Shown here piece by piece: positions 7,997 to 13,911 of a stretch of DNA of 13,911 nt (positions are counted from its first letter, which is position 1; each line of letters starts with the position of its first letter). The notes under the pieces were generated by a model. It had not been told where the DNA came from, made no database searches, and saw nothing but the letters and a program-made list of their open reading frames with translations. The position numbers and the translations under genes were made by a program. Origin of the DNA: Verrucomicrobia bacterium UBA3063 (GTDB taxonomy: Bacteria > Verrucomicrobiota > Verrucomicrobiia > Methylacidiphilales > Verrucolacustridaceae); the NCBI GenBank assembly GCA_002366885.1, contig DFCD01000161.1, positions 1-13,911 of the forward strand. Direction: 5' to 3'.

Positions 7997-9016
7997 ATGA
8001 AAAAAACCAACCTGGCCCTCGCAAGCCTGTCACTCCTCACCCTGATCTCGGCAAATCCCCTGCACTCCGCGGATGTCGGCACCGTCAACCTCAGTCTTCC
8101 CATCAACCTCACCAGTGGAAGCTCGAAGATGGTGGGCGTTTTCCTGGCCCGCCCCGTTGAGGCGAAAGGCGAGCTAAACGCTGCGGTCACCAGCGGTGCC
8201 ACCACCTTTGAAGCTTACGGCTCCAATTTCTTTTCCGGCTTTACCGCCGCCAGCGAATCGGGCACGGCCGAGTATGCCCCCGCTTCGGATAATCTCTTTG
8301 TGGTGGAGTTCACCAGCGGTCCTTACACCGGCCTGATCAAGCAAGTCTCTTCCTTTTCCGGCAGCATTGCCACCGTCAAGGGGGCTTTGCCTGCGTTGGA
8401 TGCAGGCACCCGGTTCGTTCTCCGTAAGGATCACACCCTTGCCTCCTTGTTTGGAGACGGGGCATCCATCTCCCTCCAGACAGGCAGCAGCACGGCCAAT
8501 TCCGATGTCATTTCCGTTCTGGATTCCCAGGGGGTGATGAAGCGTTACTTCTACGAGGGTGGTCGCGGTTGGCGCTCCGAGTTGAACCGCGGTGTGTCCG
8601 GAGCCAATCGCGCCAATGTCCGTGTCTCCCTCGGAACCGGTTTCGTGATTGCCCCCAAGGCGACGAAGACCATCTATCTGGCCGGTGAGTATCGCGGGAC
8701 GCGCAGCCGGATCACCATCCCAGGCAGTGCCGCCATTGTTGCGAATCCCTATCCCGTCTCCGTCACACTACAGAACTCCGGTTTGGCCGATTATCTTTCC
8801 AAGGATGCCTCCGCCGCCAACGCCGACAGCCTCCGCTTCCTTGAGGGGGGACGTTATGTGCCCTACCACCACACCGGAACAAAGTTCGTCAAGTCTGTGA
8901 ATGGTGGCGGGATTGATGTGGGAACCAGTAAGACCCTGCAACAAGGGGACGCTTTCCTGATCCAACCGTCTGTTGGCAAGGACGTGGCTTTCGCCCCGCA
9001 ATACCTGACGAAATAA
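7997..9016 (+). CDS. Exported TIGR02597-like protein (339 aa), first gene of the plus operon
   Basis: A classic signal peptide (MKKTNLALASLSLLTLISA, cleavage near residue 25, HSA/DVG) precedes a mature part matching the recalled Verrucomicrobia TIGR02597 layout. Landmarks are GTVNLSLPINL (28-38), KMVGVFLARPVEAKGEL (44-60), FVVEFTSGPYTGL (101-113) and FVLRKDHTLASLFGDG (140-155). Then come two similar units, SDVISVLDSQG...YFYEGGRGWR...GTGFVIAP (169-220) and ADSLRFLEGGRY...QQGDAFLIQP (276-324), separated by IVANPYPVSVTLQNSGL (247-263). It is a paralogue in layout of the 350-aa protein at 4307-5359, although direct identity looks low. The function of the family is not known; an exported beta-rich structural or surface protein fits. 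The next gene follows after 27 bp, consistent with co-transcription. Confidence 0.8.
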   Translation: MKKTNLALASLSLLTLISANPLHSADVGTVNLSLPINLTSGSSKMVGVFLARPVEAKGELNAAVTSGATTFEAYGSNFFSGFTAASESGTAEYAPASDNLFVVEFTSGPYTGLIKQVSSFSGSIATVKGALPALDAGTRFVLRKDHTLASLFGDGASISLQTGSSTANSDVISVLDSQGVMKRYFYEGGRGWRSELNRGVSGANRANVRVSLGTGFVIAPKATKTIYLAGEYRGTRSRITIPGSAAIVANPYPVSVTLQNSGLADYLSKDASAANADSLRFLEGGRYVPYHHTGTKFVKSVNGGGIDVGTSKTLQQGDAFLIQPSVGKDVAFAPQYLTK

Positions 9017-9043
9017 TCCACCCCGAAACCGACCTAACCCGAG

Positions 9044-9922
9044 ATGAAATCCCCCATGGCCTTCTCTTTCCGGCAGCTGATCTGCCTGATGTTGATTGCC
9101 ATGGGGATCTCTTCCCGGGCCATGGCGGTGCAGGTCACGGTAACCTTGGACTGGATTGAAGGTTTTTCGGCGAAGGACTCTTCGGGAAGCAACCTTCTCT
9201 CCGGCGTTCCCATCGTTCAGTTGGGCTGGTTTAGCTCGGTGGACGCGGCAAGCATTGCCACCACCGTCAACCGGGCCAACCTTGGTACCTACTTCACCAA
9301 CCTGGCCTCCGCCTCTTTCCTGGGGGTTCCTGGAGCTGGCCAAGGAAACTTCTCCTACACATTTGACGGCGACAACACCACGGTGGACGAATTGGATTCC
9401 CTCAATAATCCCACCGGAAATGACCCTGCAACCATGACAACCCTCTACATGGTGCTGACTTCCGGCACCGGGGACCTCGGGATCTACAAGTGGATCCGCA
9501 ATGGGGCCGATTTCTGGATTCCCCGTGATCCCGCAACTTACACGTCCGACCGTAGTGCCCTGGCCACCCAAGTCGGTGTCCCCAATGCGGCCAACATGGT
9601 GGCGGTGGTCGGTTCGGTTGCCACCAATGGGCTTACCTTGGCAAATACGGGCGGTGCTGCCCCGGCAGCTCCCACTCTTCGTCTCCTAGCCGTCGGCACG
9701 CCGGTCTACGCCAATGGGGACACCACGATCACCCATACATTTTCGGGTAATAGCAATGCCACTTACATTTTTGAATACAAGGCGTCCTTGGCTGGGGCCT
9801 GGCAGACCAACGCCGTCACTGTTGCCTCAGGATCCAGTTTCAACGTCACCTTCACCAACGGCGGTGTCAATTCAACCAACGAGTGGAAAAACCGGATGTT
9901 TTTCCGCGTGAAGAACGGATAA
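9044..9922 (+). CDS. Exported beta-rich protein with C-terminal FFRV-type module (292 aa)
   Basis: The signal peptide covers residues 1-28 (hydrophobic LICLMLIAMG, cleavage near RAMA/VQV). The N-terminal half (30-200) has PIVQLGWFSS (56-65) and TTLYMVLTSG (132-141), in the same order as equivalents in the 807- and 238-aa proteins. After an Ala/Pro-rich hinge (AAPAAP, 205-210) the C-terminal 80 residues form a beta-sandwich with TYIFEYKASLAGAWQTN (240-256) and a final MFFRVKNG. This 'YxxEYsxxLxxW ... FFRV' pattern is common at the ends of secreted verrucomicrobial proteins and resembles the end of the 926-aa protein. ATG 9044 is preferred because it supplies Lys2; ATG 9056 (residue 5) is an alternative, and no good Shine-Dalgarno is seen for either. 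Flanking gaps are 27 and 36 bp, so it is probably in the operon. Function unknown. Confidence 0.75.
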   Translation: MKSPMAFSFRQLICLMLIAMGISSRAMAVQVTVTLDWIEGFSAKDSSGSNLLSGVPIVQLGWFSSVDAASIATTVNRANLGTYFTNLASASFLGVPGAGQGNFSYTFDGDNTTVDELDSLNNPTGNDPATMTTLYMVLTSGTGDLGIYKWIRNGADFWIPRDPATYTSDRSALATQVGVPNAANMVAVVGSVATNGLTLANTGGAAPAAPTLRLLAVGTPVYANGDTTITHTFSGNSNATYIFEYKASLAGAWQTNAVTVASGSSFNVTFTNGGVNSTNEWKNRMFFRVKNG

Positions 9923-9940
9923 CCGCATCAATCGACCCCA

Positions 9941-9946
9941 AAGGAG
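9941..9946 (+). promoter_or_regulatory. Ribosome binding site with long spacing (PEP-CTERM gene)
   Basis: AAGGAG lies 12 nt before ATG 9959. It is the strongest Shine-Dalgarno match in the operon, but its spacing is long, like that of the 7997 gene. Confidence 0.5.
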
Positions 9947-9958
9947 TAACCAGCCAAC

Positions 9959-10675
9959 ATGAAAAAAGTAACCCAAAAGTGGATCGCAGTTCTACTCGGT
10001 GTCCTTTCCACCCTATCCGCCCAAGCGGCCACCGCCCCCTACCGGCTCTATGCCGATTATTCCATTTTTCTGCCGACCACGGCTAACTCCGCCAATCAGA
10101 ATGGTCGCCTTTGGATTGGAAACTTCGGCAGTGACAGCTCGGGAACCCTGCTGGACCCCTCCACGATTTCCTCTTCCTACGATCCTACCCTCAGCCGTTC
10201 CTCCGCCCTCAGCCTGCTCTCCCAGTTCCGCGCAGCGAGCAGCTGGTCGCTGGCCAACGGTTCCCTCCTCGGGGACACCGGCAACGGCTTGACCGGCGCC
10301 ATCAATGTGGGAAATGCCGTGGTCAACACCGACCCCTATGTGGTCGCGGCGGGGCAGTTTGCCGCCCAACCGGCGTACCTGCTGGCTCTCAGTGACACCA
10401 GTTCCACCTGGAGCACCGCTTTTTCGAACTGGCAAACTGATGCGGGGTCCACCTTCATTCTTCTTCGGGCTATCGACCTCTTCGGCGCGGGCAATGCCGG
10501 GGATCCGACCTCCGATTTCGGCCTGGATCCCTATTCGGGAACCATCCTCGCCGGAAACGCCGATAACGCGAACACCACCATCACAGGCGTGGTGCCGGAA
10601 CCCTCTTCTTCGGCCCTGTTGCTCCTCGGGATGGCGGGTCTTGGCGTCCTCCGCGCCGCCCGCCGCCGGGTCTAA
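9959..10675 (+). CDS. PEP-CTERM sorted surface protein (238 aa)
   Basis: The signal peptide is MKKVTQKWIAVLLGVLSTLS with cleavage near Ala23/Ala24 (SAQA/ATA). The C-terminus is a clear PEP-CTERM signal: VPEP (212-215), a hydrophobic helix (ALLLLGMAGLGVL, 219-231), then a basic tail RAARRRV. By established knowledge of this system, exosortase (EpsH/XrtA type) recognises the tail at the inner membrane and sends the protein to the cell surface or extracellular matrix. The central region (25-205) is Ser/Ala/Thr/Gly-rich, with RLWIGNFGSD (50-59) and PAYLLALSDT (138-147), matching in order the motifs in the 292- and 807-aa proteins. It is the only protein in the window with a sorting tail. Gaps to neighbours are 36 and 46 bp. 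The exosortase itself must be elsewhere in the genome. Ligand or structural role unknown. Confidence 0.88.
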   Translation: MKKVTQKWIAVLLGVLSTLSAQAATAPYRLYADYSIFLPTTANSANQNGRLWIGNFGSDSSGTLLDPSTISSSYDPTLSRSSALSLLSQFRAASSWSLANGSLLGDTGNGLTGAINVGNAVVNTDPYVVAAGQFAAQPAYLLALSDTSSTWSTAFSNWQTDAGSTFILLRAIDLFGAGNAGDPTSDFGLDPYSGTILAGNADNANTTITGVVPEPSSSALLLLGMAGLGVLRAARRRV

Positions 10676-10706
10676 CTTCAAGGAATCTCAACCCACGTAA
10701 CCCACT

Positions 10707-10712
10707 AAGGAA
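10707..10712 (+). promoter_or_regulatory. Ribosome binding site of the 926-aa gene
   Basis: AAGGAA lies 9 nt before the ATG at 10722, in the 46-bp gap after the PEP-CTERM gene. It supports this ATG, which begins a clean MNKKLLSLLAG signal peptide. Confidence 0.5.
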
Positions 10713-10721
10713 TCCAAAACC

Positions 10722-13502
10722 ATGAATAAAAAACTCCTCAGCCTCCTCGCCGGGATCAGCCTTGCGGTCACTTCCGCCCAGGCAATCAACTTCCAGCACG
10801 TCAACAACATCCCGGGGAACATCACCAAGAACAGCGGTAACTTGGCCGGACGCATCACCGTGATCACCAGCGACCAGCGCTGGACCTCGGACACCGTCTA
10901 CATCCTCAACAACCTCACCTTCGTCGAGCCCCCCGCGGTGCTGACGATTGAGCCGGGCACGATTATCCGCGGGGAAGAGGTCACCAGCGGTGGAACGAGC
11001 ACTTTGGATCCGGCGGATCCGGGCGCCCTGATCATTTGCCGCGGTGCCAAGATCGTCGCCGTGGGTACTGCCGAGAGTCCCATTTATTTTACCTCCACTT
11101 ACGACCCGTTTGTTCCCGGTGGTAAGGCAACCATTCCGACTCTTGTGAACGGGGCCACCGTCACTTCCGCCACCATCGACACCAAGGTTGCCGATTATAG
11201 TAGCACCAACGCCACCTCCGGGGCCTTGGCTGCGCATAAAAATGATGCCAAGTGGGGCGGTCTGATCATCTTAGGTCGGGCCCCGGTTGGTTTCGGCGGG
11301 CCCTCGGGCTTGGCCGGTAACATTCAGGTAGCCATCAGTGATAACTACACAGGACAGGCCTACTCCCGTAACCCCACCTTTACGTTCAGCAATAGCACGA
11401 ACGCCAGTATTCCCGGGAACAGCTCCGGATTCAACCTTGAGGCCCTTTTCAATCCGGTGGGAGTAGCTGGGTTGACCAACGGAACAAGCGGAACGTTCAC
11501 GAAATTCCCTGGGAATTACCTCAAGGCAACCGTGGCCGACGGCTCCCGCACAGCGACCAAGACCACCCTCAACAACATCCCGGTTTATGTGACCAACACC
11601 GCAGCGGCTACGGATGTGACCGCCAATTACACCACTGTGGGCCAGTCTCTGACCAACAGCGACACCGTGGTGGTCAACTGGGGAGCTGCCACTTTTGGGA
11701 ATCGGGGATTGCAATATAACGTTCCCACGAAAAAGGACACCGCCCCCTTTCTGGCTACCTACGGCAGCTATAGCGGCGCAGAAGTCGCCTTGGAGTTGAC
11801 CAACAGCACAGTATTCAGCAGCTCGGCGGTTCCGACCTCGCTGACGAATGTAGCCAGTGCCTATCCCTCAGCCCTACTGGTGCTCTCCAACACCTACCTC
11901 TATGGTGTCATTGTGAAGGCTCCGGGATTCCTGGGCGCTTTGACTTCCTCAAATTTACCCACCCTGACGATCACCGGCGGAAATTCGTCCGTTCAGGCTA
12001 CGGCAACGACTTCCATCGCCGGAGCGGTTGCCGATCCTTCTGCCATCCCCCTCAAGGGTGGTATCGGAGCCAACTTCATTGAAGGCTTTCAGGCCATCGA
12101 TGGCGCAGCCTACGGCTTGGCTGCCGGGTCGAATCCCACGGTTGACGCGGATGGCAACAGCTGGACGGTGCTGAGCGGTGGTATCTACGGCGGCACCAAT
12201 CCCAATGACAACAGCGGAATCATCCGTTTCTGCCGCTTCTCCTACGGTGGTTTCGTGCTCTCGCCGAACAACGAGATCAACGGGGTGACCTACGGCGGGG
12301 CCGGCAGCGGCACCGTGACGGAGTTCGTCGAAATCTTCAACAATGCCGACGACGATTTCGAGATGTTCGGCGGCTACAACAATCTCCGCTACGTTGCCGG
12401 AATCTTCGGCGGGGATGACGGTTTCGACACCGACATGGGCTACCGCGGCAAGGGCCAGTTCATGTTCCAGTTGCAGAACAACCAAAACGGATCGACCACC
12501 AGCGCGGTGACCGGTCGTCAGGCCCCCAACGTGGGCGATAACCTCACGGAAAATGACGGCAACGAGGATCCGAATACCAACACGAATGACACTTATCCCG
12601 GCACAGAGTTCACCTACTTCAATTACACGGGCATTGGCCTCGGATATACGGTCGGCAACGGTGCCTCAACGTCGGACCGCTCCGGGCCCAACTTCAAGGA
12701 CAATTCAGGCGGTAAAATCCTGAATTCCGTCTTCGTCGAGGCCCCCAAAGGTGCCGTGCAGATCCAGACGCAGACCAAGTTCGTGAATGCAGCCGAGCGG
12801 TCTGGTATGGCGATGGTGGCGAACGAGCCGATGGGCGTGTTAGCCTTCGACACCTGGAGTAAGTGCGGCGGCAGCACTTCCGCCGCGCAGACCAACACCG
12901 CGGCAGGGGGCACCCTCTTCCCGCAGACCAGCGGGCGGACCTTCTCCGGAGGAAGCACCATCAATGCGGCCGCTGATGTCACCAAGCTGACGGTAGCCGC
13001 TTTGGGTAACTCCTTCACCGATGGGGCGGTGGTGGTCAGCACCGGCAGCAACGGACGTCTGGCTGGGGTGAACCCGGTATTGGCCAGCGGAGTTGCAGAG
13101 CGCAGCAACGGCACTGATCCCCGCAACTCGGCGGCCATCGCCACCACCAGCACGGGTGGTCTTCAGACGGGAGTGACCACAAACCGTGGCACCTTCTTCG
13201 CCGCCAACACGTTCCGCGGGGCCTTCAAGGACTTCAACTGGCTTGCCGGTTGGACCGTTGCCGACAATCTTGGGGTATTCGCCCCCAATACGGTTCAGGT
13301 CCCCAACGTTACGCTGACCCGGGTTTCGGGTGTGGCCACAGCCAACTTCCCCACCGTCAATGGGGTTCAGTACAACGTGGAGGTCTCCAGCGATAACAAG
13401 ACCTACACCCCGGTTGCCACCGTGAATGGGACGGGGGGAACGGTCAGCCAAGGCACAGGGGTGACCAACACCATCGCTTTTGTCCGGGTAACCCCTCTCT
13501 AA
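10722..13502 (+). CDS. Large exported repeat protein, beta-helix-like, with inserted region and C-terminal beta-sandwich
   Basis: The product has 926 residues. The signal peptide is residues 1-21 (SAQA/INF). The body matches a widespread but functionally undefined secreted family, best known to me from Bacteroidota. Landmarks are RITVITSDQRWTSDTVYILN (44-63), LTIEPGTIIRG (74-84), GALIICRGAKIVAVGTAESPIYFTS (101-125), KWGGLIILGRAP (177-188), GGTNPNDNSGIIRFCRFSYGG (490-510), EINGVTYGGAGSGTVTEFVEI (518-538) and DDDFEMFGG...GGDDGFDTDMGYRGKGQF (543-580). Parallel beta-helix folding fits the regular short strands and Gly/Asn turns. The acidic DDDFE and GDDGFDTD segments could bind calcium, which is inference. 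About 250 residues (190-450) between two family blocks are Ser/Thr/Asn-rich and look like an insertion. The last 67 residues form a sandwich with YNVEVSSDNKTY and a terminal FVRVTPL. No sorting tail is present. It is the last gene of the operon, followed by a strong hairpin. Confidence 0.82.
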   Translation: MNKKLLSLLAGISLAVTSAQAINFQHVNNIPGNITKNSGNLAGRITVITSDQRWTSDTVYILNNLTFVEPPAVLTIEPGTIIRGEEVTSGGTSTLDPADPGALIICRGAKIVAVGTAESPIYFTSTYDPFVPGGKATIPTLVNGATVTSATIDTKVADYSSTNATSGALAAHKNDAKWGGLIILGRAPVGFGGPSGLAGNIQVAISDNYTGQAYSRNPTFTFSNSTNASIPGNSSGFNLEALFNPVGVAGLTNGTSGTFTKFPGNYLKATVADGSRTATKTTLNNIPVYVTNTAAATDVTANYTTVGQSLTNSDTVVVNWGAATFGNRGLQYNVPTKKDTAPFLATYGSYSGAEVALELTNSTVFSSSAVPTSLTNVASAYPSALLVLSNTYLYGVIVKAPGFLGALTSSNLPTLTITGGNSSVQATATTSIAGAVADPSAIPLKGGIGANFIEGFQAIDGAAYGLAAGSNPTVDADGNSWTVLSGGIYGGTNPNDNSGIIRFCRFSYGGFVLSPNNEINGVTYGGAGSGTVTEFVEIFNNADDDFEMFGGYNNLRYVAGIFGGDDGFDTDMGYRGKGQFMFQLQNNQNGSTTSAVTGRQAPNVGDNLTENDGNEDPNTNTNDTYPGTEFTYFNYTGIGLGYTVGNGASTSDRSGPNFKDNSGGKILNSVFVEAPKGAVQIQTQTKFVNAAERSGMAMVANEPMGVLAFDTWSKCGGSTSAAQTNTAAGGTLFPQTSGRTFSGGSTINAAADVTKLTVAALGNSFTDGAVVVSTGSNGRLAGVNPVLASGVAERSNGTDPRNSAAIATTSTGGLQTGVTTNRGTFFAANTFRGAFKDFNWLAGWTVADNLGVFAPNTVQVPNVTLTRVSGVATANFPTVNGVQYNVEVSSDNKTYTPVATVNGTGGTVSQGTGVTNTIAFVRVTPL

Positions 13503-13525
13503 AGACAGGTTCTTGGGTTTCGTGA

Positions 13526-13564
13526 AACGGGCCGGTCAGGTAAACTGACCGGCCCGTTGATTTT
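13526..13564 (+). terminator. Strong intrinsic terminator of the plus operon
   Basis: A perfect 14-bp inverted repeat, AACGGGCCGGTCAG (13526-13539) and CTGACCGGCCCGTT (13545-13558), with loop GTAAA, is followed by GATTTT. It starts 23 bp after the 926-aa gene's stop. The GC-rich stem plus a T run is the standard Rho-independent form. The T run is directly followed by the ATG of the next gene. Confidence 0.88.
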
Positions 13565-13911
13565 ATGCATTTTGTTCTTCTTCCTCTTTTGTTGTTGGCG
13601 GCCTGTGCTCCGATGCGGCAGGAGGCAACCGTTCCTCCTCTTCTGAACCTCGCTTGGGAAAAGACCGGATTGGTCGACGGGGATCCGGATGCGAGGGAGG
13701 AACTGAGGGTCAGTCTGGTTCGAGAGGCCGCCGGTCGGAGTGATTTTGCCTGGTGTCTGCTGCACATCCCGCAGATGGATCCGAAGGCAAGGGGACTCGC
13801 CTACGCCATGGCCTCCTGGGATGCGGCCAACGAAGGTTTTCCCCCCAGGGCAAGGGAACTTCTCCAGGCAGCGGAACAGGATAATTTCATCCGGACGGAC
13901 GAGGAAACCGC
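13565..13911 (+). CDS. Lipoprotein, helical, N-terminal part (cut by window edge)
   Basis: The frame is open from ATG 13565 to the window end, 115 codons plus 2 nt. The N-terminus is a lipoprotein signal: a hydrophobic run (FVLLPLLLLAA) and lipobox LAAC with Cys14 as the acylation site, followed by Ala at +2, which by the enterobacterial rule would send it to the outer membrane. The mature part is rich in Ala, Glu, Arg and Leu, with helix-like blocks (ARGLAYAMASWDAAN, PPRARELLQAAEQD) that might be TPR/Sel1-like, but no repeat is proven. Start choice: a second ATG at 13613 would lose the lipobox, so 13565 is preferred even though its upstream sequence is the terminator hairpin and T run, with no Shine-Dalgarno. 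It is probably a separate transcription unit. Function unknown. Confidence 0.7.
   Translation, partial: MHFVLLPLLLLAACAPMRQEATVPPLLNLAWEKTGLVDGDPDAREELRVSLVREAAGRSDFAWCLLHIPQMDPKARGLAYAMASWDAANEGFPPRARELLQAAEQDNFIRTDEET

Noticed and set aside
1222..9975. The 12-mer AAAAGTAACCCA at both 1222-1233 and 9964-9975, and TAAC(C) elements before several plus-strand genes
   Set aside because: A shared 12-mer is expected by chance in a window of this size, and one copy is inside the PEP-CTERM coding sequence. The TAAC elements vary in position and flanks.

Overview
The window looks like an accessory, cell-surface locus from a GC-rich Gram-negative bacterium, most likely a member of the Verrucomicrobiota. 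The reasons are a TonB-dependent receptor and a small outer-membrane barrel (so an outer membrane is present), a clear PEP-CTERM sorting tail, and two exported proteins with the layout of the Verrucomicrobia-associated family TIGR02597. The family names come from memory of sequence patterns, not from a search. No rRNA, tRNA, CRISPR array, transposase or phage gene was seen.

Layout, left to right. (1) Positions 1-165, minus: the first 55 codons of an exported protein, cut by the window edge. (2) 337-1155, minus: a small outer-membrane beta-barrel protein. (3) 1298-4288, plus: a TonB-dependent receptor of about 1000 residues with an N-terminal carboxypeptidase-regulatory-like domain, divergent from (2). 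(4) 7779 down to 4307, minus: a two-gene unit made of an 807-residue exported protein with about six putative Ig repeats and, overlapping it by ATGA, a 350-residue TIGR02597-like protein. This unit converges on the receptor gene. (5) 7780-7996: a divergent control region with an 11-bp-period direct repeat. (6) 7997-13502, plus: four closely spaced genes that look like one operon, encoding a TIGR02597-like protein (339 aa), an exported beta-rich protein (292 aa), a PEP-CTERM protein (238 aa) and a large exported repeat protein (926 aa). It is closed by a strong hairpin terminator at 13526-13564. (7) 13565 to the end, plus: a lipoprotein gene starting directly at the terminator's T run and cut by the window edge.

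Every gene appears to encode an exported, periplasmic, surface or outer-membrane protein, and no enzyme was recognised. The two units that diverge from about 7.9 kb mirror each other: each has one TIGR02597-like protein and at least one protein whose N-terminal half carries a hydrophobic-G-x-F motif followed by a Tyr-hydrophobic-Leu strand. The simplest reading is a family of co-evolved surface proteins, possibly built around uptake of a ligand through the TonB receptor. The ligand and the function cannot be read from the sequence.
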